Shown here piece after piece: positions 24,192 to 30,726 of a stretch of 33,549 nucleotides of DNA. The notes beneath the pieces are model-generated. The model was not told where the DNA came from, searched no databases, and saw nothing but the letters and a program-made list of their open reading frames with translations. How positions within the stretch are numbered: the stretch's first letter is position 1; each line of letters opens with the position of its first letter. Source of the DNA: Bacillota bacterium (GTDB lineage Bacteria > Bacillota_I > Bacilli_A > Erysipelotrichales > Erysipelotrichaceae); contig JAUNDJ010000014.1 in NCBI GenBank assembly GCA_030526175.1, positions 1 through 33,549 on the forward strand. Reading direction: 5' to 3'. Both the position numbers and the translations under genes were made by a program.

Positions 24192-25415
24192 TTATACACT
24201 AATTCGTGAATTTTTCTTTCCAACTGTACTGATAATTTTTTGACAGATTCCCATAGAAATCATAATGCTTATTAATGAACTTCCTCCACGAGAAACAAAC
24301 AATAATGGAATACCCGTAAGAGGAACTAAACACGATACACCACCAATATTCAAAAAAAAGTGAATAAATATATATCCAATATTCCCCACAATGACGATTC
24401 TTGAACAAGGATCGGAACACCTTATGGCATAATAAAATAATCGCCACAAAATAATCACGTAACAAACACCAATAATCATTAATCCAAATATTCCTGTTTC
24501 TTCTATAATGAGTGCGAATATATAGTCGGTATCCACCTGTGTCAAATACCCATATTTTCGAGTTGAATTTCCAAAGCCTTTTCCAAAAAAATCAGAATTC
24601 CCCATTCCATACAAAGCGTTGGCTGGTTGATATCCAGTATTATATAAGTCATCGTAAGGATTAAACGTATTATGAATACGAACTGGAATGTGATCCAAAC
24701 CTGTTCCTTGTAAAATGTCCTTTTGATAGTAAAACAGAGCGCATAAAGCTATACAAACAATTATGAATGAAGTGAAAATAGCAACCATGAATCTCTTAAA
24801 CTTTTTAAGAATATGTAGTTCTGGAACTAAAACACAGATAAAATAAACAAAATTAATAACGAAAAAAGTCCCCCAGTCTTTTTGAAAAAGCATTATTATA
24901 TTCACAACAAGAAAAGAAAAAAGAGGGAAACTATATAAATCGTACCAAGTTTTCTTTGGCTTCTTTTTTGCGACATATATACTATCCGCAACAACTAATA
25001 TCGCGAACAATTTCGCAAATTCTGATGGTTGTAGCGAAAAATTTCCCAAGCTTAACCAGGCTTTTGTACCGTTGATTGCTTCCGTACTAGCAGCCAATCC
25101 CATCAATATCCAAAGCATACTTAACAAAATATTCTGGATAGAATGATATCTAGAAAAGGTGAATAGACGATTACATAAGCAAGAAAATATGTAGCCAATC
25201 ACAATATAGATAATTTGTTTCATGACAATTCCTAACAAGTTTTCTCCTAGACCAACATTTGCAGAAGCAATCATCAAAAAGCCAAATATGATCAATATGC
25301 AAACGGAAAGATGTATCAATGTATCATATCCCGATGTATATTGAGTAAAGAATCGGAATAAATCTCGGGAACGAATTCGTGTTTTTTTTTGAATGGATTT
25401 TGTTTGTGTTTTCAT
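24192..25415 (-). CDS. SEDS-family peptidoglycan glycosyltransferase (RodA/FtsW/SpoVE)
   Basis: SEDS proteins polymerise glycan strands from lipid II together with a class B PBP, in elongation (RodA) or division (FtsW). The 407-residue protein has about ten membrane segments. It shows the conserved WLSLGNFSLQPSEFAKL, the extracellular aspartate region QVDTDYIFALIIEETGIFG, and the C-terminal LTGIPLLFVSRGGSSL. Where most family members have SYGGSS, this one has SRGGSS. It is not possible to tell RodA from FtsW by eye. No class B PBP is adjacent. AGGAG precedes the start. An extended -10 (TGT-TAGAAT, 25436-25441) lies upstream, divergent from def. Confidence 0.92.
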   Translation of the reverse strand: MKTQTKSIQKKTRIRSRDLFRFFTQYTSGYDTLIHLSVCILIIFGFLMIASANVGLGENLLGIVMKQIIYIVIGYIFSCLCNRLFTFSRYHSIQNILLSMLWILMGLAASTEAINGTKAWLSLGNFSLQPSEFAKLFAILVVADSIYVAKKKPKKTWYDLYSFPLFSFLVVNIIMLFQKDWGTFFVINFVYFICVLVPELHILKKFKRFMVAIFTSFIIVCIALCALFYYQKDILQGTGLDHIPVRIHNTFNPYDDLYNTGYQPANALYGMGNSDFFGKGFGNSTRKYGYLTQVDTDYIFALIIEETGIFGLMIIGVCYVIILWRLFYYAIRCSDPCSRIVIVGNIGYIFIHFFLNIGGVSCLVPLTGIPLLFVSRGGSSLISIMISMGICQKIISTVGKKNSRISV

Positions 25416-25435
25416 TGTTTCTCCTAGCGGATACT

Positions 25436-25444
25436 ATTCTAACA
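25436..25444 (-). promoter_or_regulatory. Extended -10 promoter of the SEDS gene
   Basis: Minus-strand TGT-TAGAAT (-10 at 25436-25441), about 20 bp before the start codon. The matching -35 position overlaps the -35 of the divergent def promoter and is poor. Confidence 0.35.
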
Positions 25445-25459
25445 TAATTATTTTGAAAG

Positions 25460-25489
25460 TTGCGAATTACCGTATATTCTTGATATACT
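25460..25489 (+). promoter_or_regulatory. def promoter
   Basis: -35 TTGCGA (25460-25465) and -10 TATACT (25484-25489), spacer 18 bp, extended by TGA. This is the first rightward promoter after the long leftward block. Confidence 0.55.
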
Positions 25490-25523
25490 GAACATTGTCA
25501 AGAAATCAAAGTAGGTGAAGAAT

Positions 25524-26075
25524 ATGGTATTAACTAGTAAAGATATTATTTTAGATACAGATCCTCGTATTCGTCAAAAAAGTGAAAAAGTCACTCTTCC
25601 ACTTTCTGATGAGGATAAAGAATTATTATATGCGATGCGAGATTATGTTGAAAATTCTCAAGACGATGAATTATGCGAACAAATGGGATTACAACCTTCT
25701 GTTGGGATTGCCGCAATTCAACTTGGTATCCCTAAACAGATGATTGCCATTGTTGTAGAAGATGAAAACGGACTTCATGAAGTAGCTCTTGCGAATCCTC
25801 GTATTGTTTCCGAATCTGTGCAAAATGCATACTTAGAAAATGGAGAAGGATGTCTTTCTGTAAAAGATGAACATCCAGGTCACGTGTTCAGACACGCAAG
25901 AATCAAGGTTAAAGCTTACGATTTACTTCAAGATAAAAATGTTACTATTTCTGCAAGTGGATATTTTGCTATTGTATTACAACACGAGATAGATCACTTA
26001 TCTGGAAAACTATTCTACGATCGTATCGATGAAAACGATCTTTGGAAAGAAGATTCAGAAGCTGTAGTTTACTAA
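25524..26075 (+). CDS. def: Peptide deformylase
   Basis: Def removes the N-formyl group from new proteins. The 183-residue protein has the three metal-site motifs: SVGIAAIQLG (usually GxGLAAxQ; the first Gly is Ser here), EGCLS with Cys110, and QHEIDHLSG with His154 and His158. Its insert before EGCLS resembles the Gram-positive type II enzymes. I start at ATG 25524-25526; an in-frame GTG three codons earlier overlaps the AGGTGA ribosome-binding site. It has its own promoter and terminator. rnjA lies downstream, a def/rnjA neighbourhood also known from Bacillus. Confidence 0.96.
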   Translation: MVLTSKDIILDTDPRIRQKSEKVTLPLSDEDKELLYAMRDYVENSQDDELCEQMGLQPSVGIAAIQLGIPKQMIAIVVEDENGLHEVALANPRIVSESVQNAYLENGEGCLSVKDEHPGHVFRHARIKVKAYDLLQDKNVTISASGYFAIVLQHEIDHLSGKLFYDRIDENDLWKEDSEAVVY

Positions 26076-26103
26076 AGATTTGGAACTTCCAAATCTTTTT
26101 TTC
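26075..26103 (+). terminator. def terminator
   Basis: A 9-10 bp stem (26076-26084 with 26088-26096), ACT loop, then seven T. It starts in the stop codon of def. Confidence 0.85.
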
Positions 26104-26181
26104 ATATTGACTAACCTCGTTGTTTTTTACAAAAATATTACTTTTTCTTTCAGAACATATGTTTATTTCGAACAAATATTT

Positions 26182-26190
26182 TGGTATACT
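26182..26190 (+). promoter_or_regulatory. Extended -10 promoter of rnjA
   Basis: TGG-TATACT with -10 at 26185-26190, about 37 bp before the rnjA start. No clear -35. Confidence 0.4.
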
Positions 26191-26227
26191 ATATGGTAGT
26201 ATTACTATAAGAAATGGAGTATAAAGT

Positions 26228-28027
26228 ATGCTGGCAAAAAACGACTTTAATCAGCATGCGAACAATAATAAGCATAGTGCAATCAATAATCACGTGGAAG
26301 AAAACGACACTTTAATCTACGCATTAGGTGGATTGGGTGAAGTCGGAAAAAATATGTATTGTTTTGAACACGATAATGAAATATTAATTGTTGATTGCGG
26401 TGTTTTATTTCCAGGAGATGATTTATTAGGAGTGGATTATGTAATTCCTGATTATCACCACCTTATTCGCATGAACAAAAAAAGAAAAACTTTAATTATT
26501 ACTCACGGTCACGAAGACCATATTGGTGGAATTCCTTATTTATTAAAACAAGTAACAATTGATGCCATCTATGCACCTCGTTTTGCTAAAGCATTAATTC
26601 ATAAGAAATTAAGTGAACACAAAGGATTAGAATCCACAGCCGTTATTGAAATCAATGACAACTCTAGTGTTTCCACTAAATATTTTACAGTAGGATTTTT
26701 TAACACAATTCACTCTATTCCAGACTCCCTTGGTGTATTTATCACTACACCAAATGGTACCATCGTTCACACAGGAGACTTTAAATTTGACTTAACGCCT
26801 GTTGGGACAAATGCAGATTATCAAAAAATGGCTTACATAGGAGCTATGGAACCGGATTTATTAATGAGTGATTCTACAAACTCTGGTGTAGAAGAATTCT
26901 CAATTTCTGAAAAAGAAGTAGCTCAAGAAATTTTTTCAATTATGCACCGAACAAAACACAGATTGATTGTTTCTACTTTCGCTAGTAACGTTCATCGTGT
27001 TGCACAAATTATTGAAGCGGCAATTAAATGTGGAAGAAGAGTTATCGTATTTGGTCGAAGCATGGAAAATGTTGTTGATATTGGTCGAAAAATGGGAACA
27101 ATTCATGCTAAGAATAGCGATTTTATGACACCAGAAGAATTACAAGTCGTACCTGATGAAAAAACTTGTATCATTTGTACCGGATCACAAGGTGAGCCAT
27201 TAGCCGCTCTTTCTAGAATCGCAAATGGAACGCATAGATATATTCACTTAAAAACAACAGATACAATTGTATTCTCCAGCAACCCAATTCCTGGAAATCA
27301 ATCCAGTGTCAACAAAGTATTAGACAACCTATTTAGAAGTGGAGCAACAGTTCTTACTCGTTCTGTCTTAACAAATTTACACACAACAGGTCACGCTTCT
27401 AAAGAAGAACAAAAATTAATGTTACAATTAATTCGACCTCATCATTTTATGCCAATACACGGTGAGTATAAAATGTTAGTTCAGCACAGACAAACGGCAA
27501 TTGAAACGGGAATTCCTAAAGAAAAAGTTTTCATTTGTGCTAACGGAGATATTTTAATTCTTAGAAACCGTCAAGTTATTCAAAGTGACTGGCGTTATCA
27601 GGGAGATGATATTTACGTTGACGGTAATGATATCTCTGGTTTATCCACTGCTGTATTAAAGGATCGTCGAATTTTAGCCGATAACGGATTGGTATCGGTA
27701 GTCATTGCGATTGATTCAAAAACAAATAAAATATTAATGAGACCAGTTATTGTATCGAGAGGATTCGTATTTATCAAAGATAGCCAAGGTTTAATTAAAG
27801 AAGCTGAATTTATTGTTTATAACTCTTTACAAGAAAAAATGAAAGAGCGGACTACTTTTGGAGAATTAAAAAACTGTGTCCGTTCTACGCTAGAACCTTT
27901 CTTATATAAGAAGACTCGACGCAATCCAATCGTTATTCCTGTAATCATCAACTCGAAACAAACTATGGAAGAATTACAGAATAAACGCAAGACTTCAAGA
28001 AGAGTACCAAGAAACAGAGAAGAATAG
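26228..28027 (+). CDS. rnjA: Ribonuclease J
   Basis: RNase J is an exo/endoribonuclease of the metallo-beta-lactamase/beta-CASP group, central to mRNA turnover and rRNA maturation in Firmicutes. The 599-residue protein has a 25-residue Asn/His-rich N-terminal extension, then LGGLGEVGKNMY, the metal motif THGHEDHIGG (His93, His95, Asp97, His98), HTGDFKFD, SDSTNSG, the beta-CASP region with STFASNVHRV and TGSQGEPLAAL, and GHASKEEQKLM. GGAG lies upstream of the start. In Bacilli rpoY often precedes rnjA; it is absent here. Metal-site residues look complete. Confidence 0.96.
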   Translation: MLAKNDFNQHANNNKHSAINNHVEENDTLIYALGGLGEVGKNMYCFEHDNEILIVDCGVLFPGDDLLGVDYVIPDYHHLIRMNKKRKTLIITHGHEDHIGGIPYLLKQVTIDAIYAPRFAKALIHKKLSEHKGLESTAVIEINDNSSVSTKYFTVGFFNTIHSIPDSLGVFITTPNGTIVHTGDFKFDLTPVGTNADYQKMAYIGAMEPDLLMSDSTNSGVEEFSISEKEVAQEIFSIMHRTKHRLIVSTFASNVHRVAQIIEAAIKCGRRVIVFGRSMENVVDIGRKMGTIHAKNSDFMTPEELQVVPDEKTCIICTGSQGEPLAALSRIANGTHRYIHLKTTDTIVFSSNPIPGNQSSVNKVLDNLFRSGATVLTRSVLTNLHTTGHASKEEQKLMLQLIRPHHFMPIHGEYKMLVQHRQTAIETGIPKEKVFICANGDILILRNRQVIQSDWRYQGDDIYVDGNDISGLSTAVLKDRRILADNGLVSVVIAIDSKTNKILMRPVIVSRGFVFIKDSQGLIKEAEFIVYNSLQEKMKERTTFGELKNCVRSTLEPFLYKKTRRNPIVIPVIINSKQTMEELQNKRKTSRRVPRNREE

Positions 28028-28049
28028 AAGTTCTATCTTCTCTTTTTTT
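28016..28049 (+). terminator. rnjA terminator
   Basis: A 12-bp stem (28016-28022 and 28024-28028 with 28032-28043, one bulged A), followed by seven T. The ascending arm lies in the last rnjA codons and includes the stop. Confidence 0.8.
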
Positions 28050-28086
28050 GTGCTATCGTTTTATAGAAAGGATAGGAAACATAAGC

Positions 28087-28932
28087 ATGAAAAAAGTCAT
28101 CTCTATTTTTATTCCTACAATATTTTGCCTATGTATCGGAATATTAACTATTTTTTACTATGCATACAGTATTGTTCCCTCTTCCCTTTCCCTGCATTAC
28201 GATACCTTTTATAATTCTAAAATACCTAACAATATGGACAATATTACTATTGTCTATTTCTCCGATTTACTCTATGGAGAATTGACACCGTATGAAACCA
28301 TAAAAAACACCTTTAATAAAATAAAAAAATTAAATCCTGACATCATTATTTTCGGAGGAGATCTTTTTGATCAAAACTATTCTATTTCTAAAAAGGACTA
28401 TCAAACTATTTCTTCATTATTGGATAGTATGGAAGCACCTTTAGGAAAATATGCAGTTTATGGTGAAACGGATTTAGAAGAGTCTCATAAAACAAAAGTA
28501 GATGATTTATTTTTTAAGAATAATATTGAAATTCTAGATAACACAAGCATTCGAGTGGGTAATCGTTCTAAAAAAGGAATTCGTTTTATCGGAATCACCA
28601 ATACTCAGGATATCCCAAAAATATTAGAATCCACTTCTTCTGAAGAGTTCAATATTCTAATAACGCATCAGCCTGACTCCTTATTAAAAGAAGAGTTTTC
28701 GCTATCTTTCATTGATTATGCTTTAGCCGGACATTCTCATAGTACACAAATCACATATCCTATTTTAGGTGGATATGAATCATTTCTTGGTAGTCAATCT
28801 ATTAACCGCTCTCATCAAAGTCCGACTTCTTTTCCTTACTATATTACTTCTGGTATTGGTTGTACGAATACGAAATTCCGTTTTAATGCAACACCAGAAG
28901 TCTGTTATTTTGTTCTACGAAAAACAAATTAA
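28087..28932 (+). CDS. Membrane-anchored metallophosphoesterase-like protein with degenerate metal site
   Basis: The 281-residue product has one N-terminal membrane segment (about 4-26) and an extracytoplasmic calcineurin-like phosphoesterase fold of the YkuE/YaeI type. Conserved parts are Asp60 in SDLLYG, GGDLFD (Asp92, Asp95), His194 in THQPD, and GHSH (His216, His218). Motif I normally reads SDLHxG, but Leu62 replaces the histidine. Motif III normally reads GNHD, but here it is GETD (126-129), losing both the Asn metal ligand and the catalytic His. The frame is intact, so it is a maintained variant, perhaps non-catalytic. I start at ATG 28087 after AGGAAA. No terminator follows before tRNA-Asn copy 1. 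Confidence 0.8.
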   Translation: MKKVISIFIPTIFCLCIGILTIFYYAYSIVPSSLSLHYDTFYNSKIPNNMDNITIVYFSDLLYGELTPYETIKNTFNKIKKLNPDIIIFGGDLFDQNYSISKKDYQTISSLLDSMEAPLGKYAVYGETDLEESHKTKVDDLFFKNNIEILDNTSIRVGNRSKKGIRFIGITNTQDIPKILESTSSEEFNILITHQPDSLLKEEFSLSFIDYALAGHSHSTQITYPILGGYESFLGSQSINRSHQSPTSFPYYITSGIGCTNTKFRFNATPEVCYFVLRKTN

Positions 28933-28948
28933 ATTTTTAAAAATGCAC

Positions 28949-28977
28949 TTGCATTATTCATATACTGATGCTATTAT
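28949..28977 (+). promoter_or_regulatory. Promoter of tRNA-Asn copy 1
   Basis: -35 TTGCAT (28949-28954), 17-bp spacer, -10 TATTAT (28972-28977) extended by TGC. The same arrangement precedes all three copies. Confidence 0.6.
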
Positions 28978-28989
28978 AATTAGGCAGTT

Positions 28990-29065
28990 GCCTGAATAGC
29001 TCAGTAGGTAGAGCATCCGGCTGTTAACCGGCAGGTCACAGGTTCGAGTCCTGTTTCAGGCGCCA
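28990..29065 (+). tRNA. tRNA-Asn (GTT), copy 1
   Basis: A 76-nt cloverleaf with encoded CCA. The acceptor stem is GCCTGAA/TTCAGGC, the anticodon loop CTGTTAA gives anticodon GTT (Asn), and the T arm contains GGTTCGAGTCC. It is the first of two tandem copies 202 bp apart; a third lies at 33200. The upstream metallophosphoesterase gene has no terminator of its own, so its transcript may read into this tRNA. Confidence 0.97.
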
Positions 29066-29076
29066 TGTGTAAATCA

Positions 29077-29102
29077 AGAGATGAGAAATCATCTCTTTTT
29101 TT
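29077..29102 (+). terminator. Terminator of tRNA-Asn copy 1
   Basis: An 8-bp stem AGAGATGA/TCATCTCT with a GAAA loop and seven T. Identical in all three copies. Confidence 0.85.
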
Positions 29103-29150
29103 ATAATCAAATCGGTACAGAAAAAAATTAAATATTTTTCTAAAGTCCAG

Positions 29151-29179
29151 TTGCATTATCCGTATACCAATGTTATTAT
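29151..29179 (+). promoter_or_regulatory. Promoter of tRNA-Asn copy 2
   Basis: -35 TTGCAT (29151-29156), 17-bp spacer, -10 TATTAT (29174-29179) extended by TGT. Confidence 0.6.
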
Positions 29180-29191
29180 AATTAGGCAGTT

Positions 29192-29267
29192 GCCTGAATA
29201 GCTCAGTAGGTAGAGCATCCGGCTGTTAACCGGCAGGTCACAGGTTCGAGTCCTGTTTCAGGCGCCA
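29192..29267 (+). tRNA. tRNA-Asn (GTT), copy 2
   Basis: Identical to copy 1 over the whole tRNA, the short leader TAGGCAGTT and the 3' flank including the terminator. The promoter spacers differ, so the duplication is not brand new, while the transcribed part has stayed identical. Confidence 0.97.
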
Positions 29268-29278
29268 TGTGTAAATCA

Positions 29279-29304
29279 AGAGATGAGAAATCATCTCTTT
29301 TTTT
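29279..29304 (+). terminator. Terminator of tRNA-Asn copy 2
   Basis: Same GAAA-loop hairpin and T run as copy 1. Confidence 0.85.
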
Positions 29305-29330
29305 ATTAATCTTTTCTTTATTGACCAACA

Positions 29331-29352
29331 AAAAAAGAGCATTTCTGCTCTT
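29331..29352 (-). terminator. rnpB terminator
   Basis: A 7-bp stem (29335-29341 with 29346-29352), GAAA loop, then T run on the minus strand, just after the 3' end of the RNase P RNA. Confidence 0.85.
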
Positions 29353-29354
29353 CT

Positions 29355-29703
29355 TTGAAATTCAAAATCCATAAGCCATGTTCTGTATTAGACAGTTATT
29401 TATCTATAACATTTCTGTTATCCGGGGTTTGCTTCATTTCACATTCCCTCGGTTCCCCTACCAAATTTGGGTTTCTCGCTTGTGGGGTTTACCCGTTCCA
29501 CCTGATATGTTTCCATATCAGCTCGTCTCTGTGGCACTTTTAAAGTCCCTTTCCATAGATTTACATCCTTAGGTTAGAGAACAGCCGTCAGGATTGCTCC
29601 TGCCTAGACTTATTGATTAATCTAGCACAAACACTACAGTCATCTCAGACTGTGCGAGCATGGACTTTCCTCTAGCTTACGCCAGCAACTGTCGAAATTT
29701 GAA
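29355..29703 (-). ncRNA. rnpB: RNase P RNA (class B, Bacillus type)
   Basis: The catalytic RNA that matures tRNA 5' ends. Conserved blocks on the minus strand are GAGGAAAGTCCATGCTCGCA (5' P4 region), GAGATG and TAGTGTTTGTGC, AAGTGCCACAGAGACG, GGTGGAACGGGTAAACCCC, AAGCGAGAAACCC, GGTAGGGGAACC, and the 3' P4 partner ACAGAACATGGCTTA. These follow the Bacillus subtilis arrangement. The ends can pair (about TTCAAAT with ATTTTGAA), giving a length near 350 nt. The exact ends are estimates. The 5' end lies at the gpsB stop codon, with no terminator between and no clear promoter at the right distance, so it may be processed from a gpsB-rnpB transcript. Confidence 0.95.
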
Positions 29704-30039
29704 TTATTCATTTCCTTCTGCATTAAATACAGCAGCTTCCAAACGTGCGATACGTTTTAAAATATCAACTTGATCTACACTAGCTGAAGCCATAGACGTT
29801 TCAGCAGCTAGTTGATTTTCCTTTTGTAAAGTTTGGATTGTTTGTTGAAGTTCTTTATTTTTTTCTTCATATCGAGCTAATGCTTTTCCAAGTTCGGCAA
29901 TTTTTTCTTCAAACAATTGATAGTCTTCAATAATTTGATCTAAAAATTCATCTACTTCTTCACATGAAAAACCACGAACATCTACATGAAACTCTTTATC
30001 ATAAATATCTTTAGCAGTTAAATTCAATTCTTTTGCCAT
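29704..30039 (-). CDS. gpsB: Cell division/peptidoglycan regulator GpsB (DivIVA family)
   Basis: GpsB is a small coiled-coil protein that links class A PBPs and other wall enzymes to the division and elongation sites. The 111-residue protein has the DivIVA/GpsB N-terminal domain (LTAKDIYDKEF, VRGFSCEEVDEFLDQIIEDY) and a coiled coil to about residue 75, then a short C-terminal helix (VDILKRIARLEAAVF), matching GpsB length rather than DivIVA. I start at ATG 30037-30039 (MAKELNL), with GGAGG eight bases before. It diverges from recU-ponA, whose PBP1 is a likely partner, and runs straight into rnpB. Confidence 0.93.
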   Translation of the reverse strand: MAKELNLTAKDIYDKEFHVDVRGFSCEEVDEFLDQIIEDYQLFEEKIAELGKALARYEEKNKELQQTIQTLQKENQLAAETSMASASVDQVDILKRIARLEAAVFNAEGNE

Positions 30040-30065
30040 TTTCAAGTCCTCCAACTTCATAAGAT

Positions 30066-30094
30066 ATTATCTCTTTTTTATTTTAAAAAATCAA
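30066..30094 (-). promoter_or_regulatory. gpsB(-rnpB) promoter
   Basis: -35 TTGATT (30089-30094), 17-bp spacer, -10 GATAAT (30066-30071) on the minus strand. Its -35 is 7 bp from the -35 of the divergent recU promoter. Confidence 0.6.
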
Positions 30095-30101
30095 CTGCAA
30101 T

Positions 30102-30130
30102 TTGAATGTTGATATCAATTCATATATAAT
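30102..30130 (+). promoter_or_regulatory. recU promoter, predicting a leaderless mRNA
   Basis: -35 TTGAAT (30102-30107), 17-bp spacer, perfect -10 TATAAT (30125-30130). The recU ATG begins only 7 bp after the -10, so transcription should start at or next to the start codon. The spacer contains the perfect palindrome TTGATATCAA (30109-30118), a possible operator. Confidence 0.65.
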
Positions 30131-30137
30131 ACCTTTG

Positions 30138-30722
30138 ATGAGTACTATTAAGTATCCAAACGGATCAGCTCCACAAAAAACAACTTCTGTACGAGATTTT
30201 CACAGTGGAAGAGGTATGAATTTAGAAAACGATATTAATGACTCAAATAAATTTTATCGAGAAAGTAATATCGCTTTGATTTATAAAAAACCCACTCCCG
30301 TCCAAGTTGTTCGTGTAGACTATCCTGATAGAAAAAAAGCAAAAATTACGGAAGCCTATTACCGTACTCCATCGACCACCGACTACAATGGGATTTATCG
30401 AGGGAAGTATATAGATTTTGAAGCAAAAGAAAGTGCTAATAAAACTTCTTTTCCATTATTTATGGTACATCCACACCAGATATCTCACCTAGAAAAGGTA
30501 CATATGCATGGAGGTATTGGATTCTTTATTATTCGTTTTAAAGAATACGGTGTAACCTATCTTGTTGACAGTATGGTACTAATCAAAGAAATTAAGCGAA
30601 CAGAAAAAAGTTCCATTCCCTACAAATGGTTTGAAGAGAATGGACATGTTATTAAAGAGGGGTTGTGTCCACGTTTAGCCTACTTAAAGGTCGTGGATGC
30701 TTGTTATTTTAAGGAGGATTGA
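30138..30722 (+). CDS. recU: Holliday junction resolvase RecU
   Basis: RecU cleaves Holliday junctions in Firmicutes and is linked with chromosome segregation. The 194-residue protein starts MSTIKYPNG and contains RGMNLENDINDSNKFY, YKKPTPVQVVRVDYP, the catalytic region TTDYNGIYRGKYIDFEAKE and KTSFPLFMVHPHQISHL, all matching the family. The ATG at 30138 is fixed by the conserved N-terminal YPNG. There is no Shine-Dalgarno sequence, and the -10 box is 7 bp upstream, which fits a leaderless mRNA. The last codons form the AAGGAGG of ponA, so the two genes are an operon. Confidence 0.96.
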   Translation: MSTIKYPNGSAPQKTTSVRDFHSGRGMNLENDINDSNKFYRESNIALIYKKPTPVQVVRVDYPDRKKAKITEAYYRTPSTTDYNGIYRGKYIDFEAKESANKTSFPLFMVHPHQISHLEKVHMHGGIGFFIIRFKEYGVTYLVDSMVLIKEIKRTEKSSIPYKWFEENGHVIKEGLCPRLAYLKVVDACYFKED

Positions 30723-30726
30723 AAAA

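Noticed and set aside
29355-29572. Plus-strand open frames
   Set aside because: They are antisense to the RNase P RNA and have no ribosome-binding site or family resemblance.
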